Part shown: in pieces, positions 26,401 through 34,409 of the stretch | How the letters are laid out: each line of letters opens with the position of its first letter | Numbering within the stretch: the stretch's first letter is position 1 | From: an uncultured Desulfobacterales bacterium | GTDB lineage: Bacteria; Desulfobacterota; Desulfobacteria; Desulfobacterales; JAHEIW01 | DNA length: 48,888 nucleotides | Reading direction: 5' to 3' | Assembly: GCA_947259495.1 (NCBI GenBank) | Contig: CAMYLV010000019.1 | Span: 1 to 48,888 of the forward strand | Program-made: the position numbers and the translations under genes | The notes under the pieces: generated by a model | What the model saw: the letters and a program-made list of their open reading frames with translations, nothing else | What the model was told of the DNA's origin: nothing | Databases searched by the model: none

Positions 26401-26638
26401 CTTCTTCAATCACCAGAATAATGCCGCGCTCGACCTCTTCCGGACTGGCACCGGGGTAAGGCACGCTAATCGTGACGATGTCGAGTTCAAAATCAGGGAA
26501 TACTTCTTTTTTGATCTGAAGGGCCCAGAAGAGACCGCCAACTAAAAATAGGGCCATCAGCAGGTTGGCGGCCACCGAATGACCGGCCATCCAGGCGATG
26601 GGGCCACGAGGAATATTTTTTGCTGGTTTATTTTTCAT
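23492..26638 (-). CDS. RND efflux pump inner-membrane transporter (AcrB/HAE1 family)
   Basis: A 1048-residue proton-driven efflux transporter, normal length. It has the family's 12-helix layout: helix 1 (about residues 12-35), a large periplasmic loop, helices 2-6 (from about 335), a second periplasmic loop and helices 7-12. Helix 4 shows the proton-relay Asp pair (GIVVDDAIVVGENIYHYRQRG). It exports toxic or hydrophobic compounds or lipids from periplasm to outside, with an adaptor and an outer-membrane channel. The adaptor gene lies 45 bases upstream. No TolC-type channel is present in the window, so it probably uses one encoded elsewhere. The divergent BaeSR-like pair may regulate it. Confidence 0.93.
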   Translation of the reverse strand: MKNKPAKNIPRGPIAWMAGHSVAANLLMALFLVGGLFWALQIKKEVFPDFELDIVTISVPYPGASPEEVERGIILVIEEAVEGLVGIKEFTATAREGVGTVSVEILEGENIQRLAQDIKNEVDRITSFPEEAEEAQVVIAERKRSVVSLALYGNQNEWILREVAEDIRDRLIQDPDITQVEMEGVRNYEISIEISQKTLRSLNLTLEEVAGRIRRASVELPAGAIKTESGDILVRMKERRDYGGEFGKIPLITTNDGTRVLLEDIATIKDGFEETDNFATYNGQSAVMIQVYRVGDQTPISVSDAVRRQMVTINQILPPGLALEARNDRSEIYRQRMDLMLRNGFLGLGLVFVLLAIFLEARLAFWVSLGIPISILGSFLFLPLVGSSINIISMFAFIVTLGIVVDDAIVVGENIYHYRQRGLAWFDAAVRGTREIAMPITFSVLTNMVAFAPMFFVSGFMGKIFIHIPFVVIGVFAVSLIESLFILPAHVGHRWRANPGGLFGWLMAQQARFSDFFGRFIRTRYGPFLDMALRNRYLTLSVGVTVLVITVAYIKSGRMGFELFPKVESDYSLATAQLPFGTAVQQTERVQQILVKAAQQVAQENGGDQLVRGIFSVINGNLATVRVYLTPPDDRPISTAGLTELWRKRVGVLSGLEFLKFESDAGGPGRGAAISVELSHRRIDVLEKASAEVAAALGFFPSVTDIDDGFSPGKQQIDFQIKPEGRSLGLRSREVARQVRHAFYGAEVLRQQRGRNEVKVMVRLPKEERVSEYNLEQMVLRTPSGTEVPLKEAVTVKRGRAYTTIDRRNGRRVVTVAADVRPRSKTDQVLQSLKTDALPALQKKYAGLTYSFEGRQADRRDSMRSLMIGLLMALAVIYAMLALPFNSFIQPIIIMLCIPFGIVGAVIGHLIMGYSLSVMSMFGVVALSGVVINDSLVLINFSNRNQQEGMTAPEAVHGAAIHRFRPIMLTTLTTFGGLTPMIFETSRQARFLIPMAVSLGFGIVFATMITLILVPCFYTVVEDLQRLTGRRDLAVASKHRRPDKLLSG

Positions 26639-26683
26639 TTCGGTAAATAAAAATTGTTTTGAAGCCTAAGGAAATAGCGGGGC

Positions 26684-27898
26684 TTATTGAGCGATCTGCA
26701 CTGGCATCCCGTCGACCGGAATTGGCAGCTCTGAAACAATCAAGCGGTCGCCCGACTCGAGACCGTCTCGAAATAATACGGTTTGGGCATCACGCCACAG
26801 GATATCAACGTCGCGGATTTTAAGCATGTTATCGCTTGAAGCGACCCAGATGCGGGTGTTGTCGCGCAGCGCAGCACGTGGGATGCGGTACACACTGTCT
26901 AACTGCCGCCCTTCGATCTCGATACGTACATACTCACCAATTAAAAGCGGTAACTGTGTTTTTCCCCCCGCCTTTAACCCCAGCGGGTCTTTAACTTCAA
27001 TGAGGATGCGTGCCATTCGACCTTCCAGTTCCAGGTCTCCGAGCAATTTAATGACCGTGCCAGAGCGTTCATTTTCGTTTCTGTTAAAGATACGAACTTT
27101 GGAACCGGATTCGGCGGACTGGCGTGGAATGGTGATCCAGTTCAGACGATCCACTGGAATGGACGCCTGAATCCAATAGACATCCGTACCGACCAGTTCG
27201 GCAAGCTGCTCCTGGCCGGACACCTGAGAGCCGATATCAACAAATTTTTTGCGGACGATGGCATTAAACGGTGACCGGATCCGGGTCCTTGCCAGATCGA
27301 GTTGTGCTTTTCGCAGATCGGCCTGCTCACCTGCAAGCTTGGCGCGGGCCGCTTCCAGCTGGGGCTCTTTGGCCACCAATGCCGGTATTTGACTGTCTTT
27401 CGGGTTTTCCTTATATAGCAGGCGCCATTCCTCAACTGCAGCGGCGGCCTCTTCTTCGACGACTTTTAAAACACTTACCGCGTCCTTTACCCTGGCTTGA
27501 GCCAGCGTGACAGCCAATTCATAATCGAGCGGATCGATGCGCAAAACTTCTAACCCTTTTTCTAAAAACCCGCCAACCGTGAACTGAGGGTGAAGGGCCA
27601 CGATTTCGCCGGATACGCGCGATTCAAGAACGATTTCTCTGGCCGGCACCACGGTTCCCATGGCCTGAACGGCAACATTGTGCATGCCGGGCTGTATTTT
27701 GACAACCTCAACCAGGGGGGCTATTTTTGCCGGCGGGCGCCGGCGCGCTTTGGGCGCTGTTTTGGTGATGTAGGCGGCACCGATGACGCCGGCCAGAATG
27801 ACCGCAATTGAAAGCCCGATATTCAATAACAGGCGCCGCCTGCTCCGTGAAACACCGGCTTTAGTTGAATCTTTTGCGGTTCGGCTTATGTCGTCCAT
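26684..27898 (-). CDS. RND efflux periplasmic adaptor (membrane fusion protein)
   Basis: 404 residues from the ATG at 27898. An N-terminal membrane anchor (LLLNIGLSIAVILAGVIGAA, about residues 23-42) is followed by a lipoyl-like half (VSGEIVALHPQFTVGGFLEK), an alpha-helical hairpin (about 130-210), and the second lipoyl half with RSPFNAIVRKKFVDIGSQV. Beta-barrel and membrane-proximal domains follow. It bridges the pump and an outer-membrane channel. A longer form from 27925 (TTG or ATG in MCILKTDNH) is less likely. The gene directly precedes the pump gene and forms an operon with it. Confidence 0.92.
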   Translation of the reverse strand: MDDISRTAKDSTKAGVSRSRRRLLLNIGLSIAVILAGVIGAAYITKTAPKARRRPPAKIAPLVEVVKIQPGMHNVAVQAMGTVVPAREIVLESRVSGEIVALHPQFTVGGFLEKGLEVLRIDPLDYELAVTLAQARVKDAVSVLKVVEEEAAAAVEEWRLLYKENPKDSQIPALVAKEPQLEAARAKLAGEQADLRKAQLDLARTRIRSPFNAIVRKKFVDIGSQVSGQEQLAELVGTDVYWIQASIPVDRLNWITIPRQSAESGSKVRIFNRNENERSGTVIKLLGDLELEGRMARILIEVKDPLGLKAGGKTQLPLLIGEYVRIEIEGRQLDSVYRIPRAALRDNTRIWVASSDNMLKIRDVDILWRDAQTVLFRDGLESGDRLIVSELPIPVDGMPVQIAQ

Positions 27899-28184
27899 AT
27901 GATTATCCGTCTTTAAAATACACAAAAATGGTGGCCTTGTGTTTTATACAATCGGGGAGTCGATTATCCGACACTTTGTTGATACCATAATTTAAGCCCT
28001 AAAGAAAAAATGGCAATCGATTTCCATCGAACTCATTATAAAGTTTGATCCGCTTGAAGTAAAGGAATTCATCCCGCTGGCCTCAATTTTACATACCACC
28101 CAATAACAGTTGACCGTTTATGCTTGCGAATATCCGCGCACCAAACCGGCCACAGGCGCAAGCTGGCAGTTGTCGTTGGGGATC

Positions 28185-28287
28185 TATACCGCTTTTCATA
28201 ATAATGTTCCCAATTACGGAATTGGGGTATAGGTGGTTGTAGAAAAAAACGTTGGAATAACGGAACGTTTTTTTGACAACCACTATA
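28185..28287 (+). repeat. Dispersed double-hairpin repeat, copy E
   Basis: A 103-base copy, TATACCGCTTTTCATAATAA to CCACTATA. The second stem is nearly perfect: GGTGGTTGTAGAAAAAAACG against CGTTTTTTTGACAACCACT. In the first half the central stem has changed but the outer TATACC/GGTATA arms still pair. It fills the gap between the adaptor gene and a tiny membrane peptide gene; otherwise 27899-28304 shows no gene. Confidence 0.93.
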
Positions 28288-28304
28288 AAATATCAGGGAA
28301 AGAA

Positions 28305-28412
28305 TCAGGATAAAACGGTGAACAGCAGCAAACATATCCCGAACCACCACAAAGAATGACGCTGTTTTTGCTTCCACAGATCTTTTCTTTGGTCATTATT
28401 TCGGGTTTTCAT
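28305..28412 (-). CDS. Tiny membrane peptide, unknown function
   Basis: A 35-residue reading frame: polar, basic start (MKTRNNDQRKDLWKQKQRHS) then a single hydrophobic helix (LWWFGICLLLFTVLS). GAGGTG lies 7 bases before the ATG, which supports real translation. Single-helix peptides of this size often modulate membrane transporters. The position between the RND operon and the Spy-like gene on the same strand would fit that, but this is speculation. Repeat copy E starts 18 bases after the stop. Confidence 0.45.
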   Translation of the reverse strand: MKTRNNDQRKDLWKQKQRHSLWWFGICLLLFTVLS

Positions 28413-28514
28413 TGCCGTCACCTCATTTATTCACACATGAAACCCCGTCAGGCGACGGTAGCAAACCGCCCGGGGCCCTTCAGCGAGCTCAGGGCGGAAT
28501 TTTGAGGTGGCCGC

Positions 28515-29015
28515 TTAACGTGGTTTTTGCATTAACATCCGGGCCTGCTCCTGAGTGATGGTCCCGTCGGCTACGCCTTTTTCAACCAACCGGCTCATAA
28601 TTTCACGACGCTGGCTGCGATTTTCCATTTTTTCAAGGATTTCTTTTTCCTGTTCTGCTGTAATGCTTCTGTTGGCAACCGCCGATTTGATGCGCTGGCT
28701 GATTTTGGCGTGCATTGCAGTGCGAAACGCCTCGCGCTCGATGCCCAAATCTTCCAGGACCGTGCGCATTCGCTGTTCTTTGAGTTTGGCCTCAATGGCC
28801 TCGGCCGATTGGTTCGTCATTTCGGAAAGCACCTGAACCATCAGGTTTTTTTGCTGATATTTAGCCAGCAGCATCAGCCCCCCACCAGAATGGTGGCGTT
28901 TGAATCCCAAACCGCGACGCTCGCCCCATGCCTGACTATCGGCCAGCGCCAGTCCGGAAAAAATGATACCCACTACCACTACGCAACTTAAAATGATCGT
29001 GTGTTTTGTTTTCAT
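28515..29015 (-). CDS. Secreted periplasmic helical protein (Spy/CpxP-like in character)
   Basis: A 166-residue protein with a signal peptide (MKTKHTIILSCVVVVGIIFS, then GLALA). The mature part is charged and helical, with repeated motifs (AIEAKLKEQRMRTVLEDLGI; ITAEQEKEILEKMENR; GTITQEQARMLMQ). An AAGGAGGTT ribosome site precedes the start. Its size, location and composition recall Spy/CpxP-type periplasmic chaperones, although the LTxxQ motif is only loosely present. It faces the BaeS-like kinase gene across a 276-base divergent gap. That is the position expected for an envelope-stress effector under that system (inference). Confidence 0.6.
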   Translation of the reverse strand: MKTKHTIILSCVVVVGIIFSGLALADSQAWGERRGLGFKRHHSGGGLMLLAKYQQKNLMVQVLSEMTNQSAEAIEAKLKEQRMRTVLEDLGIEREAFRTAMHAKISQRIKSAVANRSITAEQEKEILEKMENRSQRREIMSRLVEKGVADGTITQEQARMLMQKPR

Positions 29016-29291
29016 GATAACCTCCTTGAGTTAGTATATTCTTGGTCAATGTGTTGTATTTACCCTGTGACCAAATTAACAATTAATTGTGGAGAAAATA
29101 TGAAGAACTGATGTGAAGATGGTGGAGGTTGGTGAATCGGTTTGAAATTATTGTTAAACTATATTAGAAAATATCTTAAAAATGAATATGCCCTGCCAGG
29201 CGGGCAAACGCCATTTGGTTGAGCCTGTTACCCGTTAGCGCCTTGTTCTGTTTGCCGGTTAAAAAAAAATAAGTGGATATTTAGCCAAACA

Positions 29292-30746
29292 ATGAAATTC
29301 AAACTTTCCTATAAAATCTTCGTGGCTTTTACGTTAACGGCGCTGGTGGTTGTGGCCTTGATGGTCGGAATCATGCGCTTTTACGTGGCCCGCAATTTTG
29401 CGGATTACGTCCACAAATCATTGTTGGAGCGCTACGGCGATTTTGGCGCTGCCCTGGCCGCTGAGTATCAAACGCACAAAGGTTGGCAGACGCTCGAGGG
29501 TAACCCGGCGCGCTGGGAGGAGATATTGCGAGCGAGTTTACCGGGAAAAGATTCTGATTTTGGCAGACGCCCTCCACGACCGCCCGAAATTGAAAAAAAG
29601 GGCTCCAACATCAGCGCGCAAGACCTGCCACCGCCAAAAACTCGTAGGCGTGTTGAGCGCTTGGCACGCCGGCTGGTGCTGTTTAATGCCGTCAAACAGC
29701 ATGTTGCCGGGGGACGTGCCCGCACCGAAATAGACAGCTATACCCTGCGCGAAATTTCCATCGATGGCCAAACAATCGGCTGGTTGGGTCTTCATAAACG
29801 AGCGCTTCTGGCAAATCCACTGGCCGTCGGGTTTTTAAAACAGCAGTCCCAAATGTTTTACATTATCGGCGGAGCGATTTTGGTTCTGGCTGCCATCGTG
29901 GCGTTTGTTTTGTCCAGGCACTTGCTGGCGCCCGTGCGCCAACTCACCGCCGGAACCCGGGCCCTGGCATCCCGCAAATTCGATACCCGCATCGCGGTTC
30001 AGTCCCAAGATGAACTGGGTCAGCTGGCCACCGATTTTAATACCATGGCCCAAACCTTAGAAACAAATGAACGCATGCGCCAGCAATGGATTTCTGATAT
30101 CGCGCATGAGTTGAGAACGCCGCTGTCCATTTTACGCGGTGAGATCGAAGCCCTCAAAGACGGCGTGCGGGAAGTCAACCGCGATACCCTTGACTCGCTG
30201 CATTCAGAAGCCCGCCATCTGAGCAAAATCGTAAACGATCTCCACGAACTGTCTTTGGCGGATGCCGAAATGCTCTTCTTTAAAAAGGAGCCGGTGGATC
30301 CGATGACGGTATTAAAAGAAACGCTTGTCCATTTCAAACCGCGTTTAGTGGAAAAGCAGATCCGGATCGAAAACAACCTGGAAAGTGCCCGCCCGATTAT
30401 GGTTATGGGCGATGCAGACCGCCTGCAGCAACTATTTTCCAACCTGCTGGAGAACACCCTGCGATACACAGATGCTCCCGGCACACTGACGATCCGACAG
30501 GAGCGCGCGCCGGATCATTTCCAATTGATCTTCGAAGATTCCGGGCCCGGTGTGCCCGATGAATCTCTGAAGCATCTGTTTGACCGGTTGTATCGGGTGG
30601 ACCGCTCGAGAAGCCGCATGCAGGGCGGCAGCGGTCTGGGTTTAAGTATCTGTAAAAGCATCGTCAACGCCCTCGGCGGAGAAATCCGGGCCGCGCATGC
30701 AGATGCCGGCGGGCTTCGAATTGAGATCGAACTACCGCTGGCCTAA
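29292..30746 (+). CDS. Sensor histidine kinase, BaeS-like
   Basis: A 484-residue inner-membrane kinase. The first membrane helix (about 8-30) and second (about 190-210, IIGGAILVLAAIVAFVLSRH) bracket a periplasmic domain of about 160 residues. HAMP follows (LLAPVRQLTAGTRALASRKF). The phosphorylated His272 lies in DIAHELRTPLSILRGEIEAL. The ATPase domain has the N box (QLFSNLLENTLRYT), G1 (EDSGPGVP) and G2 (GGSGLGLSICKSIV). Similarity to BaeS/CpxA-type kinases suggests sensing of envelope damage. The response regulator follows after 243 bases, a gap that holds short CTGAAAC-type repeats but no gene. Confidence 0.92.
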   Translation: MKFKLSYKIFVAFTLTALVVVALMVGIMRFYVARNFADYVHKSLLERYGDFGAALAAEYQTHKGWQTLEGNPARWEEILRASLPGKDSDFGRRPPRPPEIEKKGSNISAQDLPPPKTRRRVERLARRLVLFNAVKQHVAGGRARTEIDSYTLREISIDGQTIGWLGLHKRALLANPLAVGFLKQQSQMFYIIGGAILVLAAIVAFVLSRHLLAPVRQLTAGTRALASRKFDTRIAVQSQDELGQLATDFNTMAQTLETNERMRQQWISDIAHELRTPLSILRGEIEALKDGVREVNRDTLDSLHSEARHLSKIVNDLHELSLADAEMLFFKKEPVDPMTVLKETLVHFKPRLVEKQIRIENNLESARPIMVMGDADRLQQLFSNLLENTLRYTDAPGTLTIRQERAPDHFQLIFEDSGPGVPDESLKHLFDRLYRVDRSRSRMQGGSGLGLSICKSIVNALGGEIRAAHADAGGLRIEIELPLA

Positions 30747-30989
30747 AATAGGTGTCGGGTGTCAGGTCTATGCTGCACACCGGCTATGGCCACGTATGCA
30801 GGTTTAAAGATCCAAAAAAAATGGGTATCATACACTGATCTTAAAGCTTGCCAGCAAGCAGACAATTTTTTAACACCTGAACACTGAAACCTGAAACCAT
30901 TATTATGGTGTAATTTGTTTTTTTTCAATTTATGAATCCAACTGGGTGAAAATATACCACCCAATTTTTGTCATCTTTTGGTTATACCC

Positions 30990-31679
30990 ATGACCACCAA
31001 ACACATTCTTGTTGTTGAAGATGAAGAGAAAATCAGCCGCCTGCTGTGCGACTACCTGAAGGAAGCCGGCTTTCGGACATCTTCCCAGGCCAATGGTGAC
31101 CGTGTCATGGCCCAGGTCAAAAAAGAATCGCCGGATTTGATTTTACTGGATATCATGCTGCCGGGAAAAGACGGGATGGAACTATGCCGCGAGATACGGC
31201 AATTTTCAAATGTCCCGATCATCATGATCACCGCGCGGGTGGAAGAGATCGACCGGCTGCTGGGCCTGGAACTGGGAGCCGACGATTATATCTGTAAGCC
31301 GTTCAGCCCCCGGGAAGTGGTTGCCCGGGTCAAAGCCATTTTCAGACGGGTGCATGCCGAACCCCGGGCGCAGCATCTGGTGGTCGGTTCGATTTCGCTG
31401 GATGCGGAAATCCATCAGGTGATGATCGACACACAGGTCCTAAACCTGACGCCCAATGAGTTTGGACTTTTAAAAATCATGATGCGCCAGCCCAATCGCG
31501 TGTTTTCCAGAAGTGAACTGATCAACCGGGTGCAGGGGTATGACTTTGAAGGCTATGACCGCACCATCGACACCCATATCAAAAATCTGCGCAAGAAAAT
31601 TGCAGAAATACTGCCCGGCCAGGAAGTCATCAGCACGGTTTACGGTATCGGGTACAGGTTCAGCGCACCGCTCGACTGA
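30990..31679 (+). CDS. Response regulator, OmpR/BaeR-like
   Basis: A 229-residue regulator. The receiver domain has the acidic pocket VVEDEEK and phosphorylated Asp54 in LILLDIMLPGKDG. Lys (KPFSPREVV) ends the domain. The C-terminal winged helix has FGLLKIMMRQPNRVFSRSEL and YDRTIDTHIKNLRKKI. It forms a pair with the kinase upstream. The ATG at 30990 is chosen over a TTG at 30978. Likely targets are the divergent Spy-like gene, the RND pump operon and the outer-membrane protein gene immediately downstream (inference). Confidence 0.93.
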   Translation: MTTKHILVVEDEEKISRLLCDYLKEAGFRTSSQANGDRVMAQVKKESPDLILLDIMLPGKDGMELCREIRQFSNVPIIMITARVEEIDRLLGLELGADDYICKPFSPREVVARVKAIFRRVHAEPRAQHLVVGSISLDAEIHQVMIDTQVLNLTPNEFGLLKIMMRQPNRVFSRSELINRVQGYDFEGYDRTIDTHIKNLRKKIAEILPGQEVISTVYGIGYRFSAPLD

Positions 31680-31724
31680 TCCTGCACGCGCAATAAACAG
31701 ATCATATTCTTGAAAGGATTGCCG

Positions 31725-32696
31725 ATGCGACGTTTGATCCTACTACTGGCACTGTTGAGTGCCCTTTTCTTCAATTGGTCAAGCGCTTTTGCTGTCGACC
31801 CCGCTGTAAAATCCAAGGGCTTCAGCGGCAGGATTTCAGCGGGCGCCGGATACATGACCAGCACAGATCAGCTTAAAACAACCGATGAGAATAAAAGGAT
31901 CGATTCTCTAAGCGGTGATACGGACTGGTATGATAAATTCATGCCGCTGGCACTATTTAACCTGCGCTACACCTTTGCAGAATCCGGCAGACAGATCTAT
32001 TTTGGCACCCCTCCGGAATTCAGCGGCCCGCCGGGGCTGTCACTGGGTTTTGTGCAACCCTTCTCAGATGCCAGCCGGCTGGACATATCTGTTTTTACCC
32101 GCCTATTTTCAGAGGTCTGGCGGGATCCTTACCTGACCGACACCGGCCGTAAGGAAACCCGCGAACACAACTACGGCACCCGGTTCGCCTACGACGGGAT
32201 ACTCGGCACCGGCTTCAAGCTCTCATACGCATTTTCCCGGGTGGATGTTAACGTGGACGATATCGGTGATCGATTCAATGACCTGGAGCGTGACGGCTAT
32301 ATTCACAATGCGGAAATCGAATATGCCTTCCGGCTGGACAAGACCCTTACGCTGGTACCGGGCTTTGAGTTGTCCATCGGTGACATAGACGGTGAGGCCA
32401 ATGCGTACACAGGATATCGGTTTGGACTGGGCTTTCGCAATTTTTCAAAATCACACCAGCTCATGCTGAAGGCGGCGATCGGCCGGGATGACTACGACCA
32501 TCAGAATCCGATTTTTAGCAAAACCCGCAATGACACGAATTATTCTGTGTTTGGGATGTTCACACGCTCTGATCTTTTTGGAAAGGACTACCTTTTCGGC
32601 ACCTTGATGGCAGGGTATCGCTACCGCGACTCCAACATTGGCTTCCTGAATGCGCAAACATTTTTGAGCGGTGCCATGATCGGGGTCGAGTTTTAA
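31725..32696 (+). CDS. Outer-membrane beta-barrel protein, DUF2860-like
   Basis: A 323-residue protein with a signal peptide (MRRLILLLALLSALFFNWSS ending AFA). The mature part has alternating strands with aromatic girdles and a C-terminal Phe (GAMIGVEF), the hallmark of outer-membrane barrels. Segments such as LSLGFVQPF and YGTRFAYDGILGTGFKLSYA recall the DUF2860 family, from memory. AAAGGA lies 7 bases before the ATG at 31725. It follows the response-regulator gene by 45 bases in the same direction, so it may be co-transcribed. Confidence 0.72.
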   Translation: MRRLILLLALLSALFFNWSSAFAVDPAVKSKGFSGRISAGAGYMTSTDQLKTTDENKRIDSLSGDTDWYDKFMPLALFNLRYTFAESGRQIYFGTPPEFSGPPGLSLGFVQPFSDASRLDISVFTRLFSEVWRDPYLTDTGRKETREHNYGTRFAYDGILGTGFKLSYAFSRVDVNVDDIGDRFNDLERDGYIHNAEIEYAFRLDKTLTLVPGFELSIGDIDGEANAYTGYRFGLGFRNFSKSHQLMLKAAIGRDDYDHQNPIFSKTRNDTNYSVFGMFTRSDLFGKDYLFGTLMAGYRYRDSNIGFLNAQTFLSGAMIGVEF

Positions 32697-32810
32697 GGTT
32701 CACTGGGCTCTGATTTTATACCGTTGCCCGATTGCAGCTATCTTCGAAATCTGATAGTTAAATTACCTGATCATAAAATTTTTAAACGATACATTATAGC
32801 GGAGTGAAGC

Positions 32811-33242
32811 ATGAAGGATTCCTTAAAATCGGGCCTGACATACAAATTTCAATATCTGGTTCCAGACGACAAAACCGTCCCTTTTCTTTACCCTGAAGCA
32901 CCGGAATTACAGCGAATGCCTAAGGTTCTGGCCACCGGGTTTATGGTGGGGCTATTTGAGTGGACCTGTATCCAGGCCGTCAACCCTCACATCGACTGGC
33001 CTGACGAGCAAACCGTGGGCATCAGTATAAACCTCAACCATTTGGCAGCCACACCACCGGGTCTAACCGTTACGGTATCCGTGACATTGAAGGAAGTAGA
33101 CGGAAGAAGGCTTGTCTTTACAATTGTAGCCGACGACGGTATCGATAAAATTTCCGAAGGAACCCATGAAAGGTTCATCATCGATGCTGCTAAATTTAAT
33201 CGGAAGGTCGCAGAAAAAGCGAACAAAGGGGCCGCATCTTAG
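32811..33242 (+). CDS. Hot-dog thioesterase, FlK-like
   Basis: A 143-residue hot-dog fold protein. The three catalytic residues of fluoroacetyl-CoA thioesterase FlK are matched: Thr42 (ATGFM), Glu50 (LFEWTC) and His77 (NLNHLAATPPG; His76 in FlK). The C-terminal GTHERFIIDAAKF is also typical. Most FlK relatives act on ordinary short acyl-CoA, and specificity for fluoroacetyl-CoA cannot be claimed. Strong GGAGTG ribosome site. It stands alone, between the outer-membrane protein gene and a converging gene for a secreted protein. Confidence 0.82.
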   Translation: MKDSLKSGLTYKFQYLVPDDKTVPFLYPEAPELQRMPKVLATGFMVGLFEWTCIQAVNPHIDWPDEQTVGISINLNHLAATPPGLTVTVSVTLKEVDGRRLVFTIVADDGIDKISEGTHERFIIDAAKFNRKVAEKANKGAAS

Positions 33243-33314
33243 ATTTCAAATAATTTAAGGATACAGCACTATCAGGAACAACGTATGAAAAGAGTAGGTT
33301 TATGTTAACAGCGG

Positions 33315-33791
33315 TTACCGCCAGGCATCAATCAACTCAAAGTGATAAAAAACAAGTTTCCATTGACCCTCTGTTTTTACCCAGGTGGAGGACCATCGTT
33401 TTTTAGCAGATACCCACGCGTACTCTCTGTGTTTCCTTGAGACCTTGTAATTTCCGCAGGCTATGCCAGTATTGCCAATCACAAATGTTTGCGCGGTCAC
33501 TATCTCGTAATCGTAGTATTCATACTGAGATATCAATTCCTTCAACTCCTTTTTCCAGAGTTCCTTATCCATGATTTTATTCTGAGTGAGGTAACTAAGC
33601 GCATAGGTAAATCCGAAAGCTTCTGCTTCGATATCGGCAATAATGTCGGCATCCCAATGAACCAAAGAATCATTATATCTTTGAACTGCTGCATTAAATT
33701 CCTCTATGTCGTCGGCGCGGGCGATGGAAGTGTTCATGGCCCAAGATAGTATCAACAAAAGGATAAATGGTATAAAAACATTGCGTTTCAT
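33315..33791 (-). CDS. Secreted NTF2-like (SnoaL/DUF4440-type) protein
   Basis: 158 residues from the ATG at 33791, preceded by AAAGGAG 6 bases upstream. A signal peptide (MKRNVFIPFILLLILSWAMN, ending SIARA) is followed by a single NTF2-like domain. The last strand has the common W-x-V/F-x-H motif (GQWKLVFYHFELID). Such domains bind small molecules or act as mild enzymes; no catalytic residues can be assigned. The longer start at 33836 would spoil the signal peptide. Convergent with the thioesterase gene. Confidence 0.72.
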   Translation of the reverse strand: MKRNVFIPFILLLILSWAMNTSIARADDIEEFNAAVQRYNDSLVHWDADIIADIEAEAFGFTYALSYLTQNKIMDKELWKKELKELISQYEYYDYEIVTAQTFVIGNTGIACGNYKVSRKHREYAWVSAKKRWSSTWVKTEGQWKLVFYHFELIDAWR

Positions 33792-34409
33792 AATTTTCTC
33801 CTTTCGTTTTGTTTTTAAATTAATAAGCTCTCGCATGGTTATCTTGCGGTACCCTTTCAGCGCAGAGGGAAAATTATAAATAGTGAGGGTTCAAAACCAA
33901 CTGGCATCGATTAGAAATAGTATGTTTTTAACTAAAACCGACCGACGATAAAAGACCGTCTAATAGGCGCGTGAGATGAGAATGGAAAATTCGTCCGTTT
34001 TGAGAGATGAGCAGGGCCTTGAGCTCAGCTGGCGTATGAAATCAGGGCTGCATGATTGGTCTATACATATCATAAAAAATCAGAGGATCAAGAAAAAATG
34101 TCTCGCCTGAAATGTATCGGGAACAGAAAGCAAAGAAACTGGCCCTAAATTTGAAGCGCTTAGCCGAAAAATTTGCGAAGACTCAAATTATATGAGATAA
34201 TTTCATAAGTTGCCTTAAAAATGCATCTATTGCCCGTTGGCCCGTTAGCCGGTTAACCGCTAACCTTAAAAAACAAAAACCATCTTACCCAACCAACGGG
34301 AAATCGGACCTGCCGGCTAACGGGTTACCCTTGTGCCCTGCTAAATTCAGCAACATAAAATTTCCGAGTACCCAAAAGCATCCAAAGCCCATATATCAGG
34401 AAGTCGACC
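33792..34409. other. Gene-free gap with interleaved inverted repeats
   Basis: No complete gene. A plus-strand frame near 34112-34195 (MYREQKAKKLALNLKRLAEK, then FAKTQII and stop) looks like the helical end of a lost gene. CCCGTTGG (34233) and CCCGTTAGCCGG (34241-34252) recur inverted as CCAACGGG (34293-34300) and CCGGCTAACGGG (34313-34324), with the palindrome GGTTAACC at 34251. Confidence 0.5.

Noticed and set aside
28069-28377. A 102-codon minus-strand frame covering repeat copy E
   Set aside because: Its middle is the translated repeat (a protein would read through the hairpins); no ribosome site and no homology.
30747-30989. GGTGTCGGGTGTCAGGT and ACCTGAACACTGAAACC words in the kinase-regulator gap
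   Set aside because: Loose inverted, short repeats; no clear hairpin, element boundary or gene could be defined.
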